NCBI GenBank assembly: GCA_046263055.1
Contig: JBHELO010000016.1
Coordinates: 1 to 29,695 of the forward strand
Length of the DNA stretch: 29,695 nucleotides
From: DATAQC01 sp046263055
Lineage (GTDB): Bacteria > Actinomycetota > Acidimicrobiia > Acidimicrobiales > AC-14
Direction: 5' to 3'
Position numbers and translations under genes: made by a program. The notes beneath the pieces are model-generated. The model searched no databases. It was not told the origin of the DNA and worked only from the letters and a program-made list of their open reading frames with translations. Within the stretch, counting starts at the first letter, position 1, and every line of letters starts with the position of its first letter. Positions 13,950-23,535 of the stretch are shown here, one piece after another.

Positions 13950-13991
13950 GACCCCAGGGTACGCCTCCTCCCACCGCCGTAGCCTTGGGCG
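13950..13991. promoter_or_regulatory. 42-base divergent promoter of pilT and the pilD-like gene
   Basis: Both genes show a -10-like hexamer six bases from the start codon: TACCCT for pilT (minus strand, 13956-13961) and TAGCCT for the pilD-like gene (plus strand, 13980-13985). With 42 bases between start codons, any -35 regions overlap the opposite gene. Both messages would be leaderless and transcription would be mutually exclusive or co-regulated. Confidence 0.55.
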
Positions 13992-14279
13992 GTGAAGGTG
14001 CTGATCCTGGTCTTCGCGGCGCTGCTCGGCCTGGCCGTCGGCTCGTTCCTGAACGTGGTCATCCATCGGGTGCCGTTGGGGTTGTCGGTGGTGCGGCCGC
14101 CGTCACGATGCCCGGCGTGCGGGACCACGCTGGCCGCCCGGGACAACATCCCCGTGCTCTCGTGGGTCATGCTTCGGGGCCGCTGCCGCACGTGCGGCGC
14201 GCCCATCCCGGTCCGCTACCTGCTGGTCGAGCTCGCGACGGGCGCTGTGTTCCTGGCCGTCGCCCTGCTCCTGACCTGA
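13992..14279 (+). CDS. PilD N-terminal domain only (prepilin peptidase lacking catalytic domain)
   Basis: This 95-residue protein has a transmembrane start (LILVFAALLGLAVGSFLNVVIHRVPLG) and the A24 N-terminal (DiS_P_DiS) domain with two CxxC pairs, CPACGTTL and CRTCGAPI, plus PVLSWVMLRGRCR and PVRYLLVELATG. In full PilD proteins this domain carries the N-methyltransferase part and is followed by a membrane peptidase with two aspartates (one in a GxGD motif). Here the protein ends with a TGA at 14277 just after the second transmembrane helix, and no peptidase domain follows in any frame before the convergent gene at 14293. The start is GTG, six bases after TAGCCT. It may be a truncated pseudogene-like remnant, or work with a separate peptidase. 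Confidence 0.8.
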   Translation: MKVLILVFAALLGLAVGSFLNVVIHRVPLGLSVVRPPSRCPACGTTLAARDNIPVLSWVMLRGRCRTCGAPIPVRYLLVELATGAVFLAVALLLT

Positions 14280-14292
14280 CGCGTGATGTCGC

Positions 14293-14961
14293 CTATGCGC
14301 CAGGGAGCGTGGTGTGGCGGGTCAGGTAGGCCGCCGCCTCCGAGCGACGGGCCACCTGGAGCTTGGTCAGGATCAGGGAGATGGCGTTCTTCACCGTCTT
14401 CTCGGCCACGCCCACCTCCTCGGCGATCTCCCGGTTCGTTCGGCCCTGCGCCACCATGGTGAGGATCTGCTCCTCGCGGGACGAGAGGCTCGCCAGCTTC
14501 TGGTCCCGCAACGTGGTGCCCGCCTTGCGCAGCCGCTCGAACAGCGCACTGGTGACGTGCGGGTCGAGCAGGCTGCGACCGGCGGCCACATGGCGGACGG
14601 CGCCGACAAGATCCTGGCCCCGGACCTGCTTCAGGACGTACCCCGAGGCACCGGCCATGATCGAGGCCAGCAGGGCGTCCTCGTCGGAGAACGAGGTGAG
14701 CATGACCACCTTGGTGTCGGGACAGCGGGCGCGGATCTCACGGGTGGCCTCGATCCCGCTGCCGTCGAGCAGGCGGAGGTCCATCAGGACGACGTCGGGC
14801 CTGGTCGCCACGGCCAGCGACACCGCCTCGGTCACCCTCCCGCCCTGACCACAGACCACGATGTCACCGGCGGCGGCCAGCAGGGAGGCCACTCCCTCGC
14901 GAACGACCTCGTGGTCGTCGATCACGATCGCTCGAATGCTGGCCGAGCTGCCGGCGTCCAT
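14293..14961 (-). CDS. DevR/NarL-type response regulator
   Basis: This 222-residue regulator has a full receiver domain (IVIDDHEVVREGV, phosphoacceptor Asp61 in VVLMDLRL, Thr89, Lys111) and a complete LuxR-type helix-turn-helix at ~158-207 (LSSREEQILTMVAQGRTNREIAEEVG, then EKTVKNAISLILTKL). The spacing and motifs resemble DevR/DosR. It directly follows its sensor kinase, and their frames overlap if the TTG at 14997 is used. I prefer the ATG at 14961, since the first 12 residues from TTG are not conserved-looking and neither site has a strong ribosome binding site. DevR proteins answer oxygen or redox stress in mycobacteria; that role is not shown here. It converges on the pilD-like gene with only 13 bases between stops. 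Confidence 0.88.
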   Translation of the reverse strand: MDAGSSASIRAIVIDDHEVVREGVASLLAAAGDIVVCGQGGRVTEAVSLAVATRPDVVLMDLRLLDGSGIEATREIRARCPDTKVVMLTSFSDEDALLASIMAGASGYVLKQVRGQDLVGAVRHVAAGRSLLDPHVTSALFERLRKAGTTLRDQKLASLSSREEQILTMVAQGRTNREIAEEVGVAEKTVKNAISLILTKLQVARRSEAAAYLTRHTTLPGA

Positions 14962-14993
14962 GCGAGCCGCCTGACGTTCCCCGTCTGTTGCGA

Positions 14994-16610
14994 TCAAATG
15001 GGGACCCGGATTCGTACCCTGGTGCCGGCATCCACCGAGGAGTCGATCTCCAGCACCCCACCAAGGTCGACGGCGCGCGTCCGCAGGTTCATGAGCCCAT
15101 GCCCTTTCCCCTTGACAGCGTCGACGTCGAAGCCGTGGCCGTTGTCGCTGATCTCGAGCATCACCTCGTCCCCCACCGCAACGAACCGTAGCCCCACACG
15201 GTCGCCGCCCGAGTGCTTCACCGCGTTGGACAGGGCCTCCCTGGCCGCCTGGATGATGTTGGCGCTGTCCGAAGCAAGGGTGGAGGCGGCGCGGGCGTCG
15301 AACTCCACCGTGGTGGAGACCCGCCCCGAGCGTTCGATGTTCTCGGTCACCTGGCGCAGCGCGCGCTCGAGGTGGAGGTCGGCCAGGTCGGCCGGCCGCA
15401 GGCCGAAGATGTAGTCGCGCAGGTCGCGGATGGCACCGTCGATGCTGTCGATGGCGCGGCCCAGCCGGACCCGCATCTGGTCGGCGTCGTCAACCACGCT
15501 CTCGGCCTCCTGAAGCGAGAGGCCGACGACGAACAGGGCCTGGACGACACCGTCGTGGAGCTCCATGGCGATGCGCTCCCGCTCCTCCAGCAGTCTCAGG
15601 CGGTCGAGCTCGGACTGGACCTGCTCGTGCTCCAGGGCCATGGCGGCGCCCGCTGCGAACGCCTGCACGAGCAGCAGATCCTCGGCGCTGAACGCCTCGG
15701 CGCCGGCATAGTTCAGGGCGGCAAAGGTCCCGAACACCCTGTCGCCCACGATCATGGGCACGACAAGGGCGGGGCCGAAGCCGTCCATCCCGGTGATCTG
15801 GCGGGAGTGCATGCCATCGTTTGGTGAATCGGCCAGCACCAGCGGGCGTCTGGCCCGTATGACGTCGCTCACGGCCGACTCATGCGTCGACAGCCTGCGG
15901 CCCTCGACGAGGCCGGCCCGCGAGCCGTCGGCGACCCGGACGACGACGGCCGACGGCTCAGCGGTGGTCACCATGGTCAGGGCCGCCCCGAGCAACCGGC
16001 GGGCCGACCGAACGGCGAGCATGAGCACGTCCTCGGCGGCGCGGCCCTCCAGCATGGCGTGGGACACTTCCTTGACTGCGGACACCGCCGGCTCCCAGGT
16101 TCGGCCCTCGGCCCGTAGCCGGGAGTTGTCGAGCACGAGCGCGGCGTGGCGTGCGAAGGCGGCGAGAGCGTGCTCCTCGTGGTCGCCGAACGGATCCCGG
16201 TGAACCTCCCGGACGACCCATAGGATCCCGATCATCTCGTCAGCGATCGCCAGTGGTACGGCGAGCGCGTGGGCTGCGCCGTGTCCCCGACGGAGGCCGG
16301 CGAGGCACGGGTCATCGTCGAGGAGCGCCCGCACCGGTCGCCGCAGTGAACGGGCCTCGCCGAGGATCCCCCCCCGGATCGGGGCCCAGGCGGTGGCTCG
16401 TCGTTCGAACCCGACGCCCAGGGTCGCCAGGTCGCCGACCTCGCCGTCGTGCCCGAGCATCACGATTGACCCCGACGACGCGCCGGCGACCTGGCATCCC
16501 ACGTCGACGACGCGCCGGAGAAGGCCTGGAGAGCCGATGTAGGGCGTGAGGTCCTCGTCCCCCCGCAGCCTGGAAGTGCCTCTGAGCACCTGCGGGGTTA
16601 CGCCGTCCAT
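14994..16610 (-). CDS. DevS-like sensor histidine kinase with two GAF domains
   Basis: This 538-residue soluble kinase has two GAF domains (about 25-165 and 178-330), a HisKA_3 dimerisation and phosphoacceptor helix with His352 (ERERIAMELHDGVVQALF), and a HATPase domain with Asn462 (EALSNAVKHSG), DNGHGF (489-494) and GHGLMNLR (503-510). The GAF-GAF-HisKA_3-HATPase order and length match DevS/DosT of mycobacteria, where the first GAF binds haem. Haem ligands cannot be assigned here. No transmembrane helix is seen, so it senses an internal signal. AGGA lies four to five bases before the ATG at 16610. The stop overlaps the regulator's alternative start, so the pair is an operon. Confidence 0.9.
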   Translation of the reverse strand: MDGVTPQVLRGTSRLRGDEDLTPYIGSPGLLRRVVDVGCQVAGASSGSIVMLGHDGEVGDLATLGVGFERRATAWAPIRGGILGEARSLRRPVRALLDDDPCLAGLRRGHGAAHALAVPLAIADEMIGILWVVREVHRDPFGDHEEHALAAFARHAALVLDNSRLRAEGRTWEPAVSAVKEVSHAMLEGRAAEDVLMLAVRSARRLLGAALTMVTTAEPSAVVVRVADGSRAGLVEGRRLSTHESAVSDVIRARRPLVLADSPNDGMHSRQITGMDGFGPALVVPMIVGDRVFGTFAALNYAGAEAFSAEDLLLVQAFAAGAAMALEHEQVQSELDRLRLLEERERIAMELHDGVVQALFVVGLSLQEAESVVDDADQMRVRLGRAIDSIDGAIRDLRDYIFGLRPADLADLHLERALRQVTENIERSGRVSTTVEFDARAASTLASDSANIIQAAREALSNAVKHSGGDRVGLRFVAVGDEVMLEISDNGHGFDVDAVKGKGHGLMNLRTRAVDLGGVLEIDSSVDAGTRVRIRVPI

Positions 16611-16911
16611 TGTTCCTCGGCCACTTTCCCACCCTCGAGATCGGACGCCCCGAACGCTACCTGGCGAGGGGGCCCGGCTTGTGGACGGTCGATGGGCACG
16701 CTTATGACGCGCCGCACGGCGACTTCTTTCCGGGTGCGACCAGCCGAGGCCAGTGGCTCATGGAATGATAATCGGCGCGAAGCACCCGCGCTTGAGAAAG
16801 GAGATGGCCAGGCGCTGATCCCAAGGCGGGGGCCGCTCATCGGCTCCGGCCGATCTGATCGTCATCGAGCGGTGCGCAAGGGACGATACCGCTGCTGACA
16901 GCACTGTTACC
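16611..16911. other. Intergenic region upstream of the sensor kinase
   Basis: This 301-base gap has lower GC than its surroundings and must hold the promoter of the kinase/regulator operon and the end signal of the gene at 16912-17481. ATCGGC-TCCG-GCCGAT (16839-16854) is a perfect 6-base inverted repeat that may be a terminator stem. GATAAT (16767-16772, plus strand) resembles a -10 box but lacks a -35. A plus-strand frame at 16692-16898 has no ribosome binding site and an unconvincing composition. No clear gene is seen. Confidence 0.5.
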
Positions 16912-17481
16912 TCAGTCGTACTCCGACCAGTCCTCGGGGTTGTCCTCGGTGAACTGGGCCAGAACGGCGCCGTCCACGGCGTCGACCAGGACGAGGCCGC
17001 GGCGGGCCGGGGGGTTCTCGCCGGAGTAGAGGAGAATGCGCCAGGTGGGGCGGCTGCGCAGTCCCCGCCAGCCGAGTTGGGCCGACGCGTGGCCCACCGG
17101 GAAGCGCACCGCCCCGGCTGCCGCCACCAGCGCGTCGGTGTCCCGGACGGCCAGCGGCCAGGCCGCCGACAGGTGGTACCACCCGATGAGCAGCAGGGCG
17201 ACGGCCACGCCGAGGAAGCCGCCGTTCACCAGGACGTGGGACCCGCCGCCCCGGTGGGTGGCCCACAGCACGAACGACAGGGTGGCCACGACCAGGTAGA
17301 TCAGCCCCGGCGCCCGCCGGCGGCGGATGTCGGGGAAGGTGTACATGCCGACGTAGGACGAGACGTCGAGGTCGGCAGGAAGCGCGTCGCCCTCCTCGTC
17401 GGCGGCCACCATCCCGTCGGTGTCGGCCAGCGCGGGCGGTGCCGGGGGCGGCGGCAGTTCGGGCTCGGCGTCGGTGCCCAT
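16912..17481 (-). CDS. Hypothetical membrane protein with two transmembrane segments
   Basis: This 189-residue protein has an acidic, proline-rich N-terminal tail (to ~50), two hydrophobic segments at about 58-75 and 84-103, then a soluble domain (RFPVGHASAQLGWRGLRSRPTWRILLYSG ... LVLVDAVDGAVLAQFTEDNPEDW) that probably faces the cytoplasm. The family is not recognised. Its stop codon is the last of the thrS-HIT-membrane-protein run; a TAGCCT overlaps the HIT stop nine bases before this ATG, so it may also have its own promoter. In mycobacteria the corresponding position after the HIT gene is held by pgsA, which this is not. Confidence 0.75.
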   Translation of the reverse strand: MGTDAEPELPPPPAPPALADTDGMVAADEEGDALPADLDVSSYVGMYTFPDIRRRRAPGLIYLVVATLSFVLWATHRGGGSHVLVNGGFLGVAVALLLIGWYHLSAAWPLAVRDTDALVAAAGAVRFPVGHASAQLGWRGLRSRPTWRILLYSGENPPARRGLVLVDAVDGAVLAQFTEDNPEDWSEYD

Positions 17482-17493
17482 CTCGGAACCAGG

Positions 17494-18078
17494 CTACGGC
17501 CGGGGGGCCCGCCACACCGCCCGGAGGCGCTCGAAGGTGGACGGCAGGGCCTCGGGCAGCACCCGGGTCTCCGCCAGGGTGGTCATGAAGTTGGTGTCCC
17601 CGTTCCAGCGGGGGACGCAGTGCACGTGGAAGTGGCCGGGCACGCCGGCGCCCGCGGCCCGGCCCATGTTGGCCCCCACGTTCAACCCCTCGGGCTGGTA
17701 GGCCTCCCGCAGCGCCACCACTGCCTCCCCCACCACCTGCCACAGCCGGGCCGCCTCCTCGGCGTCGAGGCTGGTGAGGTCGCCGGCGTGGCGCACCGGC
17801 ATGACCATCAGGTGGCCGCTCGTGTACGGGTAGGCGTTGAGGACGACCGCGCACCGGTCGTCGCGCCACACCAGGTAGGTCTCGTCGGGGGGCGAGTCGC
17901 TGGCCAGGATGCGGCAGAACACGCACGCCTCCTGGCCACCGTCCTCGCCGCCACCGTCGTCGCCCGACCCTTCGGTGGCGGACGACTCGAGGTAGGGCAG
18001 CCGCCAGCCGGCCCACAGCCGGGCCAGGCGGTCGGGCTGGCGTGCCGGCGCACCGGCGTCGCCGGCGTCGGGGCTCAC
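17494..18078 (-). CDS. HIT-family Ap4A phosphorylase-like protein
   Basis: This 194-residue protein has CVFC near residue 52-55, NAYPYTSGHLMVMPVRH (81-97) and the histidine triad GHFHVHCVPRW (148-158) with His149, His151 and His153. RLWAGWRLPYL near the start and the order next to thrS match the actinobacterial HIT family that includes Rv2613c of Mycobacterium tuberculosis, an Ap4A phosphorylase. ThrRS and other synthetases make Ap4A as a by-product, so the pairing is sensible. The GTG start at 18078 overlaps the thrS stop (GTGA); the frame is open much further upstream but there it is antisense-like shadow inside thrS. The ~50 residues before CVFC are acidic and low in complexity. Confidence 0.88.
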   Translation of the reverse strand: MSPDAGDAGAPARQPDRLARLWAGWRLPYLESSATEGSGDDGGGEDGGQEACVFCRILASDSPPDETYLVWRDDRCAVVLNAYPYTSGHLMVMPVRHAGDLTSLDAEEAARLWQVVGEAVVALREAYQPEGLNVGANMGRAAGAGVPGHFHVHCVPRWNGDTNFMTTLAETRVLPEALPSTFERLRAVWRAPRP

Positions 18079-20015
18079 GAGCGCGACGCCACCTCGGCGG
18101 CGAGGCGGTCCACGAACTCGTCCACGGGGATGTCGCGCTCGACCTCGCCGCCCCGGGGGTTGACGCCGACGGTGCCGGCGGCGGCGTCGGAGTCGCCCAC
18201 CACCAGCACGTACGGCAGCTTCTCCAGCTTGGCCCTCCGGATGCGGGTGCCCAGGGCCTCGTCGCCGGGGACGGAGTCGGCCCGGAAGCCGGCCTCGCGC
18301 AGGCGGCCCACCACCGTGGCCACGTACTCGTCGTGGTCCGACCGCACGCCCAGGACCCGCGCCTGCACCGGCGCCAGCCACGCCGGGAAAGCGCCCGCGT
18401 AGTGCTCGACGAGGATGCCGAAGAAGCGCTCGACGGAGCCGAACAGGGCCCGGTGGATCATGATCGGCGGGTGACGGGCGTTGTCCGCCCCCACGTACGT
18501 GAGGCCGAAGCGCTTGCCCATCTGGAAGTCCACCTGGAGGGTGGAGAGCTGCCAAGGGCGCCCGATGGCGTCGAGCACGTGGATGTCGATCTTGGGGCCG
18601 TAGAACGCCCCCTCGCCCTCGGCCACGGTGTGGGGCAGCCCCGACGCCTTGATGGCCTCGAACAGGGCGTCGGTGGCCAGCGCCCACTCCTCGTCGGAGC
18701 CCACCGACTTCTCGACCGGCCGGGTGGAGACCTCGGCGGTGAACGTCTCGAACCCGAAGGTCCGCAGCATGCGCACCACGAAGTCGAGCAGCGACGTGAG
18801 CTCGGGCACGATCTGGTCGGGGGTGCAGAAGATGTGGCTGTCGTCCTGGGTGAACCCCCGGGCCCGCAGGAGCCCGTGCAGCACGCCCGAGCGCTCGAAC
18901 CGGTACACGGTGCCAAGCTCGAACAGACGCATGGGCAGGTCCCGGTAGGAGCGCGTCGAGCTGCGGTACACGAGCAGGTGGAACGGGCAGTTCATGGGCT
19001 TCGGGTAGTACCGGGCGTCCTCCAGCTCCATGGGCGGGTACATGGCGTCGGCGTAGAACCCGAGGTGGCCGCTGGTCTCCCAGAGGGTGGAACGGGCGAG
19101 GTGGGGGCTGTACACGAACTGGTAGCCCGACGCCTCGTGCTGGGCCCGGGAGTACTCCTCCATGACCCGCCGCACCACCGCCCCGTGGGGGTGCCAGACC
19201 GACAGCCCCGGGCCCAGCTCCTCGGGAAAGGAGAACAGGTCCAGCTCGGCCCCCAGCCGGCGGTGGTCCCGCCGCTCGGCCTCCTCCAGGCGGGAGAGGT
19301 GGTCGGCCAGGGCGGCGTCGGACTCCCAGGCGGTGCCGTAGATGCGCTGCAGCATCTGGTTGCGCGCGTCGCCCCGCCAGTAGGCGCCCGCCACCCTCGT
19401 GAGCTTGAACGCGCCCAGCCGGGACGTGGAGGGCACGTGGGGCCCCCGGCACAGGTCCAGCCAGCCCTCGTTGCGGTAGGTGCTCACCACCCCCCCGCCG
19501 GCGCCCTCCGACGGGTCCACTCCCTCGATGATCTCCACCTTGTAGGGCTGGTCGACGAAGCGGGCCAGGCCCTCGTCCTTGGACAGCTCCTCGCGCACGA
19601 AGGCCTGGTCCTCGCCCACGATCTCGCGCATGCGGGCCTCGATGCGGACCAGGTCGTCGTCGGTGAACCGGGCGCCGTCAGGGAGCTCGAAGTCGTAGTA
19701 GAAGCCGTCCCTGATGGGCGGCCCGATGGCGTAGCGCGTGCCCGGGAACAGGTCGCACACCGCCTGGGCCAACACATGGGCCGTGGAGTGGCGCAGCACG
19801 GCGCGGCCCTCGTCCGATGTGTCGGTGAGGATGGCCACCGAGGCGCCATCGGCCAGGGGGACACCCAGGTCCACCTGGGCGCCGTCCACGGTGGCCGCCA
19901 CCGCCGCCCTGGCCAGCCTCCGCCCGATGGACGCCGCCAGGTCGGCGGCGGTGGCCCCGTCGGGAAGGCGCCGGGCCGAGCCGTCGGGAAGCGTCACCTC
20001 GATCTCGGGAGCCAT
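18075..20015 (-). CDS. thrS: Threonyl-tRNA synthetase
   Basis: This 646-residue class II synthetase charges tRNA-Thr. An N-terminal TGS domain (residues 1-65) is followed by the editing (SAD) domain with HSTAH (76-80) and CRGPH (189-193). The catalytic core shows WHPHGAVVRRVMEEY (274-288), the zinc cysteine in MNCPFH (Cys343), GFTQDDSHIFC (387-397, His394), and His521 in MIHRALFGS. The anticodon-binding domain fills the C-terminus. Length is normal. The ATG at 20015 follows TAGTCT by seven bases and lacks a ribosome binding site, which suggests a leaderless message; the frame upstream of it is antisense to the divergent ABC gene. The stop overlaps the HIT gene start. Confidence 0.97.
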   Translation of the reverse strand: MAPEIEVTLPDGSARRLPDGATAADLAASIGRRLARAAVAATVDGAQVDLGVPLADGASVAILTDTSDEGRAVLRHSTAHVLAQAVCDLFPGTRYAIGPPIRDGFYYDFELPDGARFTDDDLVRIEARMREIVGEDQAFVREELSKDEGLARFVDQPYKVEIIEGVDPSEGAGGGVVSTYRNEGWLDLCRGPHVPSTSRLGAFKLTRVAGAYWRGDARNQMLQRIYGTAWESDAALADHLSRLEEAERRDHRRLGAELDLFSFPEELGPGLSVWHPHGAVVRRVMEEYSRAQHEASGYQFVYSPHLARSTLWETSGHLGFYADAMYPPMELEDARYYPKPMNCPFHLLVYRSSTRSYRDLPMRLFELGTVYRFERSGVLHGLLRARGFTQDDSHIFCTPDQIVPELTSLLDFVVRMLRTFGFETFTAEVSTRPVEKSVGSDEEWALATDALFEAIKASGLPHTVAEGEGAFYGPKIDIHVLDAIGRPWQLSTLQVDFQMGKRFGLTYVGADNARHPPIMIHRALFGSVERFFGILVEHYAGAFPAWLAPVQARVLGVRSDHDEYVATVVGRLREAGFRADSVPGDEALGTRIRRAKLEKLPYVLVVGDSDAAAGTVGVNPRGGEVERDIPVDEFVDRLAAEVASRS

Positions 20016-20066
20016 GGCGGCGAGACTAGCGGCGGGCCTCACCACGCCAAGTGGAAGTATCGGGCC
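20016..20066. promoter_or_regulatory. 51-base divergent promoter of thrS and the FetA-like gene
   Basis: On the minus strand TAGTCT (20023-20028) lies seven bases before the thrS ATG, a good leaderless -10 box. On the plus strand only a weaker AAGTAT (20055-20060) lies six bases before the GTG. There is no room for a T-box or other long leader, so thrS here is not controlled by one. Confidence 0.5.
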
Positions 20067-20663
20067 GTGGGCGACCGCTTCGAGCTGCGTGCCGTCCGGG
20101 TCGACGGTGACGACGGGCCCATCCTCGACCGCTTCTCGGCCCGCATCCCGGCCGACGGCCTGACCGCGGTGGTGGGCCCGTCGGGCTCGGGCAAGACCAC
20201 CCTCCTGCGCCTGCTCAACCGCCTGGACGACCCCGACGCCGGGGAGATCCTGTTCGACGGCCGCGACGTGCGCAGCTACGACGTGCTGGCGCTGCGCCGG
20301 CGCGTCCAGCATGTGGGCCAGGTGCCGGTGACGTTCCCGGGCACGGTGGCCGACAACGTGGGCTCGAGCTGGGAGGACCTGCTCCCTCGGGTCTCGCTCG
20401 ACCCCGCCCTGGGCGAGCGGGAGGCCGACCTGTTGTCGGTGGGCGAGGCCCAGCGCATGTGCCTGGCCCGGGCCCTCGCTCGCGGCCCCGACTGCCTCCT
20501 GCTCGACGAGCCGACGTCCGCCCTGGACACCGCGTCCAAGGGCGGCATCGAGCGCCTGGTGCGGTCGTTGGCCGACGACGGCCTGACCGTGGTCATGGTG
20601 ACCCACGAGCCGCGCCAGGCGGCGGAGATGGCCGACCGCACGATCGAGGTCCACCCCGCGTGA
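20067..20663 (+). CDS. FetA/YbbL-like ABC transporter ATP-binding protein
   Basis: This 198-residue ATPase has Walker A GPSGSGKTT (37-45), a Q-loop near residue 85 (HVGQVPVTFPGTVADN), the signature LSVGEAQR (123-130, Val in place of the usual Gly), Walker B CLLLDEPTSALD (143-154) and the switch His180 (VMVTHEP). It is short, as FetA-type ATPases are. It is translationally coupled (GTGA) to a FetB-like permease. The FetAB pair of Escherichia coli exports iron and protects against oxidative stress; the substrate here is inferred only. The GTG start at 20067 is used because the upstream frame is antisense to thrS. Confidence 0.85.
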   Translation: MGDRFELRAVRVDGDDGPILDRFSARIPADGLTAVVGPSGSGKTTLLRLLNRLDDPDAGEILFDGRDVRSYDVLALRRRVQHVGQVPVTFPGTVADNVGSSWEDLLPRVSLDPALGEREADLLSVGEAQRMCLARALARGPDCLLLDEPTSALDTASKGGIERLVRSLADDGLTVVMVTHEPRQAAEMADRTIEVHPA

Positions 20664-21457
20664 CCGGGGCGGTGACCGATCTCAGCGGGCGGATCTCCCT
20701 GGCCGACGTGGCCCTGGCCCTGTGCCTGGTGGCGGTGTCGGTGGTGGTCTCCCGCCTGCGACGGGCCGACCTGGAGACCGACATCGTGGTGGCCACCGTC
20801 CGTTCGTTCGCCCAGTTGCTGGCCGTCGGCTTCGTGCTCGACTACGCCTTCGCCGGCCGGGGCTGGCTGACGCCCGTCATCCTGGCGGTGATGGTGGGCA
20901 CCGCCACTCTCACATCGGGCGCCCGGGCCCGGCGGGTCCCCGGCGCCCGCGGGATCGCGGCGGCCGCCCTGGCCGTCGCCACCGGCGGCACCCTCGGCCT
21001 CCTGCTGCTGCTGCGCATCGTGCCCGCCGAGCCCAGGGCCGCCATCCCTCTCGGGTCCATGATCATCTCCAACGCCATGAACACCACCTCGCTGGTCATG
21101 ACCCGCCTGCGCGACGACCTGGCCGGCCACCGCAGGGAGGTGGAGGCCCGCCTCAGCCTGGGCCAGACGTCGGCCGAGGCGGCCGCCCCGTGGCACCGCT
21201 CGGCCCTGCGCACCGGCATGCTGCCGGTGGTGGACAACACCAAGGTCGTCGGGCTGGTGGCCCTGCCCGGTGCCATGACCGGCATGCTGCTGGCCGGGGC
21301 CTCCCCCACCGCCGCCATCCGCCTCCAGCTGGTGGTGATGTACATGCTGCTGGCCGGCAACGCCTTCGCCGCCCTGGTGGCCGGGCGCCTCACCCTCGGC
21401 CGCCTCTTCACCGCCGACCACCAGCTCGTCCGCTCGCTGCGCCGGGTGCCCACGTGA
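20660..21457 (+). CDS. FetB/YbbM-like (UPF0014) ABC transporter permease
   Basis: This 265-residue membrane protein has about seven hydrophobic segments, with the family hallmark PLGSMIISNAMNTTSLVMTRL (near residues 133-153) in the centre and ARLSLGQTSAEAA, then RTGMLPVVDNTKVVGLVALPGAMTGMLLAGASP, the conserved coupling and pore region of the UPF0014/FetB family. It starts with GTG overlapping the ATPase stop. With its ATPase it forms a complete exporter, probably for iron or another metal by analogy to FetAB. A third component is not expected. Confidence 0.88.
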   Translation: MTGAVTDLSGRISLADVALALCLVAVSVVVSRLRRADLETDIVVATVRSFAQLLAVGFVLDYAFAGRGWLTPVILAVMVGTATLTSGARARRVPGARGIAAAALAVATGGTLGLLLLLRIVPAEPRAAIPLGSMIISNAMNTTSLVMTRLRDDLAGHRREVEARLSLGQTSAEAAAPWHRSALRTGMLPVVDNTKVVGLVALPGAMTGMLLAGASPTAAIRLQLVVMYMLLAGNAFAALVAGRLTLGRLFTADHQLVRSLRRVPT

Positions 21458-21706
21458 GCACGCCGCCCCGCATCAAGCGCCTGGCCGCCGAGCGGTAGAT
21501 GAGACGCCGCCGCCTGGACGTGTACAGGGAGTCCCCCTGGTGGCCGGGCAAGGAGCCGGCCCTGCGGATGGAGCTGGCGCGCTACGACCGGTACCTGGTC
21601 ACCGCCGCCGCCATGCTGGAGGTGGCGGCGCCGGAGACGGCACCGGGCGGCGTGCTGAACCCCGAGGACCGGGCGATGGTCCGGCCCGCCGCCATCGGGC
21701 GGCCCG

Positions 21707-23386
<1,680 letters not shown>

Positions 23387-23393
23387 GGCGAGG

Positions 23394-23399
23394 AGGCTA
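23394..23399 (-). promoter_or_regulatory. -10 box for the EttA gene, leaderless
   Basis: TAGCCT on the minus strand, seven bases before the ATG. Together with the lack of a ribosome binding site this indicates transcription starting at or next to the start codon. Confidence 0.5.
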
Positions 23400-23535
23400 A
23401 TTCGGCCGGCCGCGTCCACAGGACACGTAGGTGCGCCCGTCATCCATTGCCACCGGCCCGGCGCCGTGGCACCGTGGCCTGCCGGACGGCAACCCACTCT
23501 CCCCACACCCTCGGCCGGGCCGGCAGGAGGCGGAC

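Noticed and set aside
16692..16898. Plus-strand 68-residue frame in the gap upstream of the sensor kinase
   Set aside because: Arg/Gly-rich composition, no ribosome binding site, no similarity that I recognise; the region is better explained as promoter and terminator sequence.
18079..19452. Long N-terminal extension of the HIT protein
   Set aside because: It lies inside thrS in another frame and is Pro/Arg/Gly-rich; the GTGA overlap at 18075-18078 gives a proper start.
18042..20066. Very long plus-strand frame running through thrS before the FetA-like gene
   Set aside because: It is the antisense of thrS with repetitive His/Gly/Val/Leu composition; only the part from GTG 20067 has ABC motifs.
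20016..20066. T-box or other leader regulating thrS
   Set aside because: Only 51 bases separate thrS from a divergent gene, and the start codon is probably the transcript start.
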